Part shown: piece after piece, positions 1 to 11,353 of the stretch
How the letters are laid out: every line of letters begins with the position of its first letter
How positions within the stretch are numbered: position 1 is the first letter of the stretch
Assembly (NCBI GenBank): GCA_012862575.1
Contig: BLSF01000084.1
Span: 83,528-147,527 of the forward strand
Direction: 5' to 3'
DNA: 64,000 bases
From: Parietichytrium sp. I65-24A
Lineage: Eukaryota; Sar; Bigyra; Thraustochytrida; Thraustochytriidae
Made by a program: the position numbers and the translations under genes
Notes under the pieces: generated by a model
Database searches by the model: none
The model's input: only the letters and a program-made list of their open reading frames with translations
What the model was told of the DNA's origin: nothing

Positions 1-3000
1 CTCGATGAGCGTGCCAGAAATTGGAACCATAGACCTACCAAAACTAATGTCTTCTGTGACACAAGGGTCAATATTTGCGTCCCCAGCGTTAACTTTGATA
101 ACCCGGTGAATACCAACATCGTTGGCGGATCTCAAAAGCGAAAGGAGGTAGTCCTTGGGGCTTTGGGAGCTGGACGCTCGCCGTTGCACTGCAAAGTTAT
201 CCGTTAGCGATGATCTTCGGGAGCGCTCTGTTCGATGACGAAGGTACTCAAGCCGCCTCTGAGCGTTTGCTTCCAATGACGTTTCTCTGGAACCTCGTCG
301 CTTCTTTGGGGAATGGGGCGTCTGCGTTTCAGATGCCGGAATGGATCTTGCATGCAAGACCTTCCCAGGCAGCCATTGATTTGCAGTAATATTCTGAAGA
401 TTTGCTTCGGCGAGGAGTCCCAGTGGGACCGTCGACCCGCTTGCTGCTGTCACCATATCAGATGCCTTTCCATTTCCGAATTTGTTAGCAGGGCTAGAAA
501 CTCAATTCTCAAGCAGACCTCGCCAAAACCACTTACCAAATTTCCCGACCCGTCCAATAATTTTGCTCTCTCGTGCAGCTTCACGACATTTAGATAGTCT
601 TTCACTCTTTGAAGAGTCAATTCCGTCAAATCCTCGAGATGAGCCTTTTGCCGGGCTTGCGTCAGTCTAATCAGATTTGAGTTCTCTCGCAGGTCATTTA
701 CACTATCGATTGCATGCTGCAAGCTCACGGTCAGTTTCCCCAGCCATTCAAGTTCATTGCTTCCTGATAGCTTGTCTTCGCGAAAGATATGCTCTTTCAA
801 GAGCCTCGCTATGTCAATGTTGTTCCCGTAAAGATGCACTTCATCCATTTTAGGGAGCACCTGTCGAACAGCCAGCCAAGTCGTGGGGGCCGGGGTATCA
901 TCGTTTTTGTTGGTGGGAACAATAAATTCCAAAATGCGCCCAAGTCGGGATCCTATCGGCTCGGCATTTTTCCAAAATGGGCGTTCACTAATAGCTTGCT
1001 TGGCTTCGGGGCTCAATTTCTCCACCCTCGTTCGATAATCCCAAGTATCGCCATCCTTGATTTGCTGGAAAGTTATGACTTTTCCAGCTTCCAGATCTAT
1101 TACACTTGCTATCGGGATCTTCAGTTGCATACAGTACCTCGCGCCGGGACAGGACACGAGGTACCGATCTAGACTGACGGAAAATAATTCAGTTTGTTTG
1201 GCAAGCTTCAGAGAAGCCCTTCGCTGTCGCCTAGTTTCGCGAACGAGGCCCTGAGCGAACGTTTTATCTTCATACACAAACGAGCCTTTCGCGGTTGGTG
1301 AAGGGAACAGATTTGCATTTTTCCACACCGTTTTATCATTTCCTTGTTTGATCGGGTTCACGAACAAGTCCGAATTGCTCTCTACGACCCAAGCTCGGCT
1401 TTCATCTACAAACAGCAAGGCAACCTCGCAAGGCATGTCATGGAGGACTGCGTCGCCGTGCTTTGAAACCCGCCCCTTCTCGTATAAATCTACGTACTGG
1501 AGCTGCACAGATAACTTCGTCTCGCCTATCAGCTCATTCCAAGTAGATGGCGGTCTGCTCTGGGCAAGGGTTCCGGACTCGATAGCTGCCAAGCCTTGCT
1601 TGTCGTGCCGGAACAGCTCATCTTCTTCAAAGGGCTCGTCAGCTTGAGCTGGGCATGAAGAGCCTCCCCAAAACAGAGAACGGCAATGGGTCAAGCATGC
1701 ATGCATTAAGCTCTCCGCAGAATCGCACATCAAGAAAGCTGAGGCGGCTTCAACGAGGCGGGACTCCAAAAGACAGCACCGGGCCACAGATTGGATTTTT
1801 GTCACATTGGTAAGGTAGTTGCCATCAATCTGACGTTGGGTGTGCGCATGATCTACGTACTGCAAGATCATTTTGGAGATAATGGGAGAGACGAGTTCTG
1901 CCATGACGCTGTCTTCCAAGGAGAAGCCCATGTGACCCCTCTCGCAGTCTCGCTCCAGCCGGACAAGACCTATCAACAGCCTGTTCTTCTTGTCCCTCCT
2001 ACGAGTGGTTGAGGTTTGACTTGCTGCTGTGGATTGCTTTCGCGCGACCCCAAAGGTAGTGCCTCCCTGTGACTGAATGCATTCCTCATCCTCATCTTCG
2101 TCCACCACCTCCTCTTTTGAGTCCTTCATGTATCTGTACAAGGGTATGCAGAGCTCGTGAATAGAACCATCTGTCCCAACAGTAACGGCTCGATCGTCCA
2201 TGCACCGCTTTATAGCGCAGCCGTTTTCTAAGCTCCACGAGCTGGTATGCAAAGCTCCGACGCTTTTAAGTCCTTCATTTGGACCAGGCACCATGACAAG
2301 AGTCCACTCCTCGTGACCCTGCTCCTTATTGATGATTTCCAGCAGCTCATTAGATTCCATCAGGCCGCGTCTTTTGGTAAATGATTTTCCAGGTGAGATC
2401 ATGGTCCTTAAGCGCCCGGATTTAGTAAGCTTCGTCTGGCTAAGAGTCCTGGTTACTTCCTTAAGTGTGCCGAGATGCGCAGCGTTTAAAATACTCTCCT
2501 TTTTGTGCAAGGCGTCGAGCACGGCATCTTGCTGGCTTTGTCTCGACTCAAGAAGCTCTTCCATGTTTTCCAACGAGGAGCTTATTACTGCACTGTTATG
2601 TGCGTAGAATGCAATGACGTCTTCCTTGATAATTTTGTAGTCATAAGGTTGGGGCGGATGTCTCCTGACTTGGCCAGTCGGTGGGAGCGGAAATGTCCGG
2701 GGAAGGAGAACCGTGCACCGCGCTGCCCCAAAGAACGACGCGCAGGCTTTTTGCATATCCCTAACGAACGCGCAGAGCGATGGCGCCTTAGTAGGCCGCA
2801 GTGTTTGTGGAAAATGGGATGCCCTCTGTTGACACTCGGCTTGAAGCAGCTCCTCCGCTGTGATATCTGTCTGACATGCCTTGTTCTCCATGCCGTAGTC
2901 TTTTTCGGTACCCGAACCGGACACCAGCGTTCTGGGCATGAGCTGAATCGTGTTTGCGATGTGCTGTGCTCGATCCAAATCGTACGCAGACCATTTGAAA

Positions 3001-4943
3001 AGCTCCGAAGACACCACTTCGCGGAGCTTTCCAAACTCTCCACGAGGCAGGTCACTCAATACCTTGACTTTGTTGCGTACAATCAGCGCCGACGTACAAT
3101 TACTGAAACTGTCAAACACGGGAATACAAAGCGCATTGCGCGTACTCGGAAGCAGAGCCTTCCAATTATCATCTTGTCCTCCGGTGAAGTCCATCACAAA
3201 GCGGGTCTTCCTTGCGGTTGTCAAACAAGCCAGCAGGTACTCTTCTCCACCGCGCTCGAGAAACGATGTGGCGCGCATAAGGCATGCTTCTTCTGACGGG
3301 ACGTATTCAATTTGTCGGAAGAATCTAAACGTTTCAGCGCCGAGGGAGGCACACGCCCACTCTTTGTACGCAACTTCGGAGCGGTCCAACGAGGATCCCA
3401 TGGAGCAAGCAACCTCCAAATCTGTCTCAAACTCCAGCTCCAACAAGCTCTGTTCGATGCTCTGCATGAGTACCTGACCCGCCGAGCTTGGGTTACCGAG
3501 CTCCTCTACAATCTGCTCCGTCTGATTTCCGCTCAAACCGCCGCGTAAAATAAGCGCCGCTATGTGATCTTGAAAAGCATGGAGTTCGGATGCTTTGACA
3601 TTCTCAGAATTCTTCCTTTTGGGAAATCGTTGTCGCGGCCACTTTCCAAGCTCAAATCCGACAACAGCACCAGGGTCTTCTTCTTTTTCTTCTCCTTCGC
3701 CTCGCGGACTAGCTTCAGATACCGCGGGTGGTAGCCGTTCGATTCTGCGCTCCGCGTCTTTCATTTGTTGGAGGGTGCTTTCGATGATGTTTGACACCAA
3801 GTCACTGTCTTGGGAGCACTTGTCCAAAAATGTCTCCGTGGGGAGAGGCATTGGCTTTTCTAATTCCAAGACCCGCAGCGCGGTTCCCATATTAATTGAC
3901 TTGGCCCCTGCACTTTCAAGAATCTCATCTACAGCCAAAAGTTCGACAGGCCCGGTACTTGGCTTCCAAGAGAAATCCTCCTCGATTTGATCAGGCGTTT
4001 TGGGGAATGCTAGAGAGGAATGATTTCGAATTTTATCGGCAAGAAAGTCTTGAACTTGCCTGGGCGGTCGAATGCGGTTCGGCAGGATTTCCTCCACAGT
4101 CCTCTCTTTTAGCTCCTCATTTTCCAAGAGAAATCTCCGTTTTGATTTTGAGAGTTCGCTGAGGGAATTTTGTTCGAGAAGCGCGTTGATATCCGGAACC
4201 TTGAACTCCATGCGAGAAACAGAGCTATCCTGTCGAGCAGAAAATTTTACCTTCTTTTGGCTCTCTTCCTTCTCCACCTTGTGAGCGGGAAGCTCGTCCT
4301 CCGCCCCGGAGACCGCGTCTGCGTTTAATGCGGCTTGTTCCTTGATATACTGCTCAACTTCCTTTTCTGCCTTGAGGTTGGCCTCGAATTGCTCTTTGTC
4401 CTTCGGGCCGGATCTTGACATTCTTGTAACAATTGCCTCGTCGCTTCCTGAGCGCGTGGAACAAGCTTTTGCGAACAGGGTTTCTAGTGCACGCGATATA
4501 CTTGCAATATCCTTTCGATCGGTTTTCATCCATGCAATACAAAACATACCTTTGCAAAACTTTTCCTTGGGCATACCATCGCTCATGCCCTCGGTGTCAA
4601 AACTCCAGTCCTCTTCCAAGATCTGTTCACGGTCTTCACCGCTCTCAGGCGCTTCTAAAAATTGTGCATGCATTCGCGCATACTCTTCCCGAGTGAGAAT
4701 ATTCTCCTCAAGATCATCCATGTCCCGGCCGCTCATCGATGTATTGCCCTTGGCTTCATACCACCACTTCTCTAGACTCTCTCGTACGATTGGGTCCCAA
4801 TAAATACTCTCCATCTTCTCCGTGGGCAAGTCATCATCGTCGAGAGCTGACTTTCCACGCCGTTTGGAACTGAGACGCTTGCCACTGATCGCGCCCATCA
4901 TAATTGGCTGTGCTCCTTTTCCGGCATGGACCCATTTGTCCAT
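1..4943 (-). CDS. Large protein with EF-hand-like and GAF-like modules (partial, spliced)
   Basis: Exon 1 runs 4943-537 (1469 codons, ATG at 4943). Translation without splicing stops at 450, but a perfect GTAAGT donor lies at 536-531, a CTAAC branch follows, and an AG at 467-466 opens a frame at 465 that stays open for 155 codons to the window edge. Splicing a 71-nt phase-0 intron is therefore the better model, and the C-terminus is missing. Residues about 82-142 (TREEY ... EEDWSFDTEG ... KEKFCKGMFCIA) resemble a degenerate EF-hand segment common in protist proteins. Two regions, near residues 580-690 and 790-1070, look GAF-like: predicted mixed alpha/beta with LCIPVFD and LCIPLYRY strands. 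The rest is charged and helical. Domain calls are by eye, and function is unknown; a regulatory or signalling scaffold is a guess. Confidence 0.8.
466..536 (-). other. 71-nt spliceosomal intron
   Basis: Donor GTAAGT, internal TGCTAAC branch-like site and AG acceptor after GGAAAG. Removing it joins two open frames in phase 0, while retention gives a stop at 450-452. The coding-like, serine- and arginine-rich frame from 465 to 1 is the main support. Confidence 0.7.
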
Positions 4944-5816
4944 TATCGAAACTACTACAGTTAAGAATAGGGCCTATTTACTTGCTTGCCCACGCGTACG
5001 CTTTGTACATCTCCAAATCACCGCAAATTACGGCTTTTGGACGAGCCCTTCAACTCGCGAACGGTCACTTTCCCTAGCACTGGATAAGCAACAGATATGA
5101 TCAGTTAAGGTAGCTACTAAGATACCTACCGTTTGATAAACTGTTTATGTGTACAACCTTGACCAAATATTTGTATTATTAATAATAATAGGAGTGTGGT
5201 TTTTTCCTAGAAATGAGTCCCGGATGTGATAGGAGAGCTGTACGAGATGACAATATTTGTGTGAAATATTTCATGTGTAAAACCTGAAGGGAAAATGTGC
5301 GACAGACATCATCCATTCCATCGATGAGCACTTCGATATTGATGGTAAATCAGCTGAGCCAACGAAAAGAGAACCAACCAAACAAAGAAAACCAAGGTGG
5401 GCCAAGTGTTCATCCAATCTGGTTGAAGCTTGGGCGTTGCGAAAACAACGGCAACGAGCACTTCGAGCTACACACATACATTCATTCATCTTTTACTCCC
5501 CTTCCAAAGTTTCCAAAGTTTCCAAAGTTCGCACCTTTTGCACCGCGCAATTTGGAAAGAACAGAAAAGAACAAAACAGAACAAGTGGTTTCCAAGAGAT
5601 CAATCAATCAAAAGGCCGAGTCCCTCGTAACTTACATCTCTGTACTCGAGTACACTGCACGAAAAGTAGCCCGGGTGTTCATTGGCAGCTGTGGGGACTA
5701 AGTACTTAGTTTAGAAATTAATACTGCGGTACTGCGGTGCTCCGCACAGGCTTCTGCGGCAGGTGAAGGAAGACAGACACAGGGAGGAGGGACGGTCGTC
5801 TGATAGACTGGAGAAG
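4944..5816. promoter_or_regulatory. Divergent intergenic region
   Basis: 873 bp between two head-to-head genes, so it should hold both promoters. It contains an AT-rich stretch at 5160-5200 and a short tandem AGTTTCCAA repeat at 5507-5530. No recognised core promoter element was assigned. Confidence 0.4.
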
Positions 5817-6470
5817 ATGAGCGCTGTGTTGGTGGATATGAAGAATACACTGCAGGCTATGGCGGTCCAGGATAAATGGAGCACGCTGCATTTGATCCTG
5901 CTGTTCAACCTGGCCGTGGGGTTTGGTTTCTTTGTGGGCACATTGTTCATAGATTCTAGTTTTGGGAGCGGCGCTTCGTTCCAGGTTGTGAGTACTGCGA
6001 TCGGACACGAAGTGTACACGTTCATCCTGCTGAATATGGTCAAAGATAAGCAGATCCGGAATGCAGACTTTCTAGGAGGAGTAATGGTCGCTGCGAACCT
6101 CATGCTATTGCAAACTGCCGCGCTGTGGAGCAGCTTTGCTGGAGGCATGGATTTCAAAGGAATGCCAGGGATGTGCCACGTCGGGGGTTCCACGGAGAGA
6201 TTCATCACGGTGATCTGCACAATACTATTCTTCACTCACATTGTCTTCTCAGCGCTGGTCATGCTCTGGAAAGAAGATCTTCTGCACAATGCCGCTTACA
6301 AGCAGTACGCACCGGCGCAGTTCGAGGACGATGACTTGACCATCGTGGACGCAGATCTCCTTCCACCTGCAGGATACCAAAGCTCTGCAAACGCCGCAGG
6401 AAATGGCCCTGTGAGCAAGGCTCCTGCGGGGCAATTTGTGATCGCTGACGATGGTGACGCGGAACTCTGA
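5817..6470 (+). CDS. Four-helix integral membrane protein, unknown function
   Basis: 217 aa from the ATG at 5817; the frame is open further upstream but without an ATG. Four hydrophobic segments are visible at about residues 24-44, 56-74, 83-104 and 126-150, followed by an acidic, Ala/Pro-rich tail of about 60 residues. There is no obvious N-terminal signal peptide; a short hydrophilic stretch precedes helix 1. The tetraspan arrangement could suit several small membrane families, but no signature motif was recognised. It stands alone with about 1 kb of non-coding DNA on its 3' side. Confidence 0.75.
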   Translation: MSAVLVDMKNTLQAMAVQDKWSTLHLILLFNLAVGFGFFVGTLFIDSSFGSGASFQVVSTAIGHEVYTFILLNMVKDKQIRNADFLGGVMVAANLMLLQTAALWSSFAGGMDFKGMPGMCHVGGSTERFITVICTILFFTHIVFSALVMLWKEDLLHNAAYKQYAPAQFEDDDLTIVDADLLPPAGYQSSANAAGNGPVSKAPAGQFVIADDGDAEL

Positions 6471-7480
6471 GTCTCTCTATTGTTCCTCTCATCTTCATCA
6501 CGCTATATCTCTGCATCCATCCCTCCTAACTTTCACCAGCTCTGACATTATACGGCTCTTCGGTCACATAACTTACAAATCGTTTGATTGAAACTCTTCC
6601 AACTTTCACTTTTGGTCCTGGCTTCAGAATTTCAGAACAGAATTTTCAGAATCATACTTCTTGGCACGATTACATAGCCATTATTAGCCATTGCTCACAG
6701 TCGAACCCTAACCGCCTTCTACTCCGACATCCATAGCACCATCGCTATGCTGCCCTAAGCATAAGGGTAGCCACCGTGTACCAGTAGTGGATAGGTTAGG
6801 GGAGCCGTGTAACAACCCTCTCTAACTGAAGCAACAACTAACCGTTACCAAAAATTGTTGCCAGGATTTGGCAACTTGATGATACTTGATGCACGTGACT
6901 TGATGTGCCATTTTTTGCAATGCCATTTGCATTGCCAAGTAGCTTTGACTTTAACTTTGTGTGTTGGCTTTCACAATGGCGCAAACGATTGAATGAATGA
7001 ATTAATGGGTTAATGAATTAGTGATTGCTTGGTTGTCTGATTGTTTGATTGTTTGATTGATTGATCAATTGATCGATTGATGCACTAGTGCAGTCAATGG
7101 GAAGGAAGACTGTACTACTCACAGTCAGCGTTGTGGCTTGGTGACGGATGCACGGAGCAAGTTTCGTGGCGAGCAAGTCCCGCAGTCCTGAGATGTTCTG
7201 AGGTGCCATCCTTTCAAACGCGGAGAAAGCTAGATCCTACAGCGCCAAGGCGTTGCATTGCATTGCATTGCATTGCATTGCATTGCATTGTATTGCATTG
7301 TATTGCATCGAGCATCTTCGCGAGGCGTTTTCGCTCCGCGTCGCTCGTCGGTGGTGGTGCCGGCACCATGCACAGGTCGTGTTGAACGACAGCCAGCAGC
7401 GATAAGGACTCGAGAGAGAAAAGAAGGAGGAGAGGGGACCGGCGAGCGGCTGTTTGGCAAGGAACGCTCGCAACGCCGAG
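6471..7480. other. Intergenic region with simple repeats
   Basis: About 1 kb without a supported gene. It contains ATTGATTG-like runs at 7018-7080, the motif TACTCACAGTCAG at 7116-7128 that recurs elsewhere in the window, and a pentanucleotide microsatellite at about 7254-7310. Confidence 0.5.
7254..7310. repeat. (GCATT)n pentanucleotide microsatellite
   Basis: About eleven GCATT/GTATT units lie 170 bp upstream of the start codon of the following gene. The 5-nt period leaves several frames open, which explains spurious small open frames on both strands. Confidence 0.9.
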
Positions 7481-10210
7481 ATGGCTATGGGCATCGGCCT
7501 GTGGCCCGACCTGCACGAGCTGCAGGAAGAGCTGGCTCGGCATCGGTTTGCTCCAGCAGTGGAGTGGGCTTTCAGGCAGGGCACAGCGTTCACGCAGGCG
7601 TCGAAGGCGGAATGCACGCGCGTTGTGCTTGCTGTGTTGCCGCTCGATTTGAAGCAGACGCTTCATGTGGCAGAATGCCTCTCACGGGCGCTGGAGGCAA
7701 TTATTAAGAGTCAGAGCGTTGGCCGGAATCCGGAGAGTATCTCGGACACAGAAGAGCTCTTAGACTGGCGAGAATTTGTGGCGCACTTGCTAGTGCTTCA
7801 GAAGCCCGCGGCGAATCTGCAGAAACGCATCGACGCAATGCTCGATGTGTTCCGAAGGGATAACGCTCAAGACGACAAATTTGTCCCTGACGGGTCAGTG
7901 TACGACGGGCACGTCAGTCTGGCGCAGCTGTGGGTTGTTTTGCGTACTCCGGGCCTGCGACACCAGAGACCATTATTGGCGAGGGCTTTGGCTAAAAGAC
8001 TAGGCAAATGCATGGCCATGGGCCTGTCTTCGTGGCACCTACAAGGCGATCGGAGTGACGACGAAGTGGCAGATTTCTTGGACGGAATCGCAGCGGCTCA
8101 CTTGGACTGGGTCGGCAGAGAAAATAAAATTGATCCCACTTTGTACGGCAAACGGGCTCTTGAAAGATTGTCCAGAGAGCAGAAGTCTGCAAGTAAGATG
8201 CGCATCTCACGGAGCAAGCTTGCTGAAATCCTGCAGCCTCAACTAGCTAAGACTCGGTCGTCTGAGAAGCACATGCCCCACGTTAGAGAGCATAAGGAAG
8301 CTGATCTGGAAGACGAAAACGATTTGTGGGACCTTCTTGAGACCTTTATGTGGGACAGGTTAAGCGACAACACAAGACTCGGAATTTTAAAGCAGCGGGA
8401 ACAAGCAAGTATGGACGCATTCCAGCGTGTCAATCAAAAGATTCGGTGGGCCGAGGCAAGGGAATGGTTCCGGTCAAACGTCCAGCCCAACATCTTGTCC
8501 ATAAGATTCAAGCAATGGCGGGAGTACGCAAGGCTTCGGGCATGTAAAATACGAGGGGAGACTTACTACGAGTACAGGCGAAAGCGACTTGGGTTCTTGC
8601 AAATCGGCTTGTTCGCCGAGCGCAGAATCTTTGACCGCTGGAGAAATAAGTCGGCAGATCAGTTCGCGCGCCGATTATCCAAGTTGTGGATGTTCCGGCG
8701 CTGGAAAGCGTTCACCAAAGTCGAGCAGAAGAAGTTTCTTATTCAAGTGCAAAAAGCCAAACGACTGTACGAGTGCTTGCAGGCAGAGCGGTGGCTCCGT
8801 CTTTGGAGGCGCAACGTGCAGCAGATTCGGGGCGTGAAGAAGATGATTTCCCGTCGAAATAACGCGCTGCTTGTCAGTGTTCTTGTAAACTGGGCCGCTC
8901 AAGCCAAAATTCTCTCCCGCGCTCGCCAAGAAGAGGAGGACGCTGCCCTTGAGAGGCAGAGGGAACTTCAACAGCAGATTATGGACACCGAGGAATTGTA
9001 TTTGCTGATGCAACAGCAAAGGGCAGAAGAGGAAAGGATCGAGCGCGAACGACGAGAGCAGCAACTTGAAGAGGAGAAAGCCCGTGAGAGACGCTGGGAA
9101 GAGGAGAAGGAGCGAGCTTACGATGCAACAGTCCGCCGCAAGAGGCAAACGGCTCAAGAAGAAGAGCGTGTGCAAAGAAAGCGCGAAAAGCTGCGCAGAG
9201 AGGATGCGGACTTTGAGGAGGGATTCAAAGAGATTGAGGAAAAGGCGATTCGTGAAGCACAAGCAGAGGCAGAGAATTTCCTTAACACGAAAGAAGGAAT
9301 GGAACTCATTGCGTTTGAAGCTGAGAAAATTCGGAATGATGGCAGTGCGCAGAGCAACGAAGGTAAGGCAGACGATCCAAACGGGGACTGGAAACGGATG
9401 TTTGATCCTGTTCTCGATTCGTACTTTTACTTTAATGGCGAAACTGGCGAGAAGGTGCCCTGCTCAGGAGTCAACAAGGAAGAGAGCGAGACCATAGCGA
9501 GGGCAAACTACATCGCGCGGATGGTTCAGGGCGCAAAGGAAGACATCAAACAAGTCAAAGAAGTGCAGTTCAATGAAAAGCAGTTGTTGAGGATTGCAAA
9601 GATGATGCAAGGCGTCTTCAGATCGCGCAAGGCGCGAAGGCAACTCAAGGAGGTCATGTACTCAATCTATGTCAAGCGCGTTGACGCGTACTCTGGCAAA
9701 TCGTACTACTACAACACGCAGCAGCGCACATCGGCTTGGACAAAGCCACTATTCCTCGGCGGAGATGATCTGCGAAACCCCGAGTGGGTCATCCGGTGCG
9801 ACGAAAACGGTTCTTGGTATCACGAAAATCGTACAACTCCGTGGATCTCCTCCAAGGAAAAGCCCGCTGGCTACCTTCCTTGTAGTGTATGCAACCTACA
9901 ACTCTCATGGTGTCTATGTGCTACTTGCAAGGCTCATTATTGTTTGGATTGCTTTGAAGAACACCATCCTCTCAAGTCGCAGGAACTCAAGTCTCACGTT
10001 GTTGAACGCAAGTCTTATAAAGACACCATCAAAACGAAACCAGAGTCATGCGTGATGTGCAAAGAAGCTGTCGCTTCTCGCTTCTGCAGGGGCTGTGGGC
10101 TCAAGGATTTCTATTGCGAAAAGTGCTATGGAATGTCGCATAGGCCAGATCCTCGCCGCCCAAGCCGTATCACGGCAAAGATGCGGCACGAGCCACCAAT
10201 CGAATTCTAG
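7481..10210 (+). CDS. Scaffold protein with Sfi1-like repeats, coiled coil, IQ, WW and B-box-like zinc motifs
   Basis: 909 aa from the ATG at 7481. An N-terminal helical domain is followed by Trp/Arg-rich repeats at about 320-475 (FKQWREYARL, FDRWRNK, FRRWKAF, WLRLWRR), which resemble Sfi1/centrin-binding repeats. A highly charged coiled coil covers about 480-630. A weak WW-like segment (FDPVLDSYFYFN) lies near 640. An IQ-like calmodulin-binding helix is at about 702-725, and a clear WW domain at about 730-756 (SGKSYYYNTQQRTSAW), with another degenerate one after it. The C-terminus (about 800-890) holds two Cys/His clusters like B-box fingers. The combination suggests a cytoskeletal or centriole/basal-body scaffold; this is inference. 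Confidence 0.85.
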   Translation: MAMGIGLWPDLHELQEELARHRFAPAVEWAFRQGTAFTQASKAECTRVVLAVLPLDLKQTLHVAECLSRALEAIIKSQSVGRNPESISDTEELLDWREFVAHLLVLQKPAANLQKRIDAMLDVFRRDNAQDDKFVPDGSVYDGHVSLAQLWVVLRTPGLRHQRPLLARALAKRLGKCMAMGLSSWHLQGDRSDDEVADFLDGIAAAHLDWVGRENKIDPTLYGKRALERLSREQKSASKMRISRSKLAEILQPQLAKTRSSEKHMPHVREHKEADLEDENDLWDLLETFMWDRLSDNTRLGILKQREQASMDAFQRVNQKIRWAEAREWFRSNVQPNILSIRFKQWREYARLRACKIRGETYYEYRRKRLGFLQIGLFAERRIFDRWRNKSADQFARRLSKLWMFRRWKAFTKVEQKKFLIQVQKAKRLYECLQAERWLRLWRRNVQQIRGVKKMISRRNNALLVSVLVNWAAQAKILSRARQEEEDAALERQRELQQQIMDTEELYLLMQQQRAEEERIERERREQQLEEEKARERRWEEEKERAYDATVRRKRQTAQEEERVQRKREKLRREDADFEEGFKEIEEKAIREAQAEAENFLNTKEGMELIAFEAEKIRNDGSAQSNEGKADDPNGDWKRMFDPVLDSYFYFNGETGEKVPCSGVNKEESETIARANYIARMVQGAKEDIKQVKEVQFNEKQLLRIAKMMQGVFRSRKARRQLKEVMYSIYVKRVDAYSGKSYYYNTQQRTSAWTKPLFLGGDDLRNPEWVIRCDENGSWYHENRTTPWISSKEKPAGYLPCSVCNLQLSWCLCATCKAHYCLDCFEEHHPLKSQELKSHVVERKSYKDTIKTKPESCVMCKEAVASRFCRGCGLKDFYCEKCYGMSHRPDPRRPSRITAKMRHEPPIEF

Positions 10211-10243
10211 TGACAATAACATAGTGTAATTCACACCGAGCTG

Positions 10244-10774
10244 TTAGTCTTTCTTGAGTCTGTCGCGAACCCACTTTGGGTATTTTTCGGGCTTCGCCTT
10301 GCTCGGCCTGGGTACGCGAGGGTTCCGGATAGCGGCCTGCGGCGGGCAAACAAGTAGCGCTTGTACTGGTCGCTGTTTCATCGCAGCTTGCTTTCCTACC
10401 TTCACTTCGCCAATATCGCTCAAACACGACTGCCTCTGAGAAAGCAGATCTAAACAGCGCAGATCCGCTGCAAAGAGATTCGCCCCGCTGGCCCATTCCT
10501 CATGCTCGCCATCTCCAATCGACGCCGCTTTCGATGAAGACCAACTTTCCACAGACTCTGCCGAAACCCCTTCTCCATTGACAGTTCCCAGAGAGCCAAG
10601 ATCAGAATCAGAGCGCGAATGGGGGCGACAATTCTCATCAATGTTGCTCGAAAATCCCCGTCTTTTTTGCATTCTCGATCGTCGTTCAAAATCTCTCCTT
10701 CGAGATTGTTGCTGGGCCGCTGCCAAGTCGAGGAGCAGGATACCACTTTCCGCCACTCTCAGAGCGTCCGCCAT
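10244..10774 (-). CDS. Hypothetical protein, 176 aa
   Basis: ATG at 10774; stop at 10246-10244, only 33 bp from the convergent gene's stop. The product is hydrophilic: an N-terminal helix, an Arg-rich stretch at about 25-45, a Ser/Glu-rich middle and a basic Pro/Lys-rich end (PRPSKAKPEKYPKW). No signal peptide, membrane segment or known domain was recognised. The tail-to-tail position and full-length open frame support a real gene. Confidence 0.6.
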   Translation of the reverse strand: MADALRVAESGILLLDLAAAQQQSRRRDFERRSRMQKRRGFSSNIDENCRPHSRSDSDLGSLGTVNGEGVSAESVESWSSSKAASIGDGEHEEWASGANLFAADLRCLDLLSQRQSCLSDIGEVKVGKQAAMKQRPVQALLVCPPQAAIRNPRVPRPSKAKPEKYPKWVRDRLKKD

Positions 10775-11353
10775 GACGTTTTCCAACTTCTATTTTCTAT
10801 TTTCCAATTCAACGAGGCGAAAGGAACTTGAATCCTGCAGCACGCGGATGAATAGCGAATTGTTCATCCAGAGTGTACTCTCACTGGAGCCGTACGTGCG
10901 CGTACCACGTTAGTTCACACAGAAGAAGGAGAAGAAAGGACGTTGGCAATTGAAGCCGTTACGGGAAACGGGTGAAACGGATGGAAACGGGGGTGTCTTA
11001 TACTGACACTATTATATCGCTACTGTGTTCTATTCGATACTTTAGTTAGCTGTGAGCTGCGAGTGGGGCGTGTTTGGCGTGTTCTCATTTGAGGACTAAG
11101 TCTTTCTCAGTTGAGTGATTCTCAGGCTTGGACTCCAAAACAAGAGAATGTTTTCACAAGGAGCCGGCTTTTGTGGGATATGTGCAGTAACGCACAAAGT
11201 GGGAGAAATGAAGGGCATTCGTCGAATCAATTACTACTTGGTGTTAATTATCAAATCACGGAGATGGAACTAGTTCCCAAAGTCGAGTCCAGCATTCACA
11301 ATCAAATAACTCGGCGAGGAGTGTGCATTTCTTTTTTGGTCAGAGCAGAAGAG
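10775..11353. other. Intergenic region, nothing recognised
   Basis: About 580 bp upstream of the 176-aa gene and downstream of the next minus-strand gene. No repeat or RNA feature was seen. Confidence 0.4.

Noticed and set aside
2505-3296. 263-codon open frame on the plus strand
   Set aside because: Lies fully antisense to the long EF-hand/GAF-like gene; no domain and no protein-like composition.
8675-9262. 195-codon minus-strand Leu/Phe-rich frame
   Set aside because: Mirror of the charged coiled coil on the plus strand, a common artefact of Glu/Lys codons.
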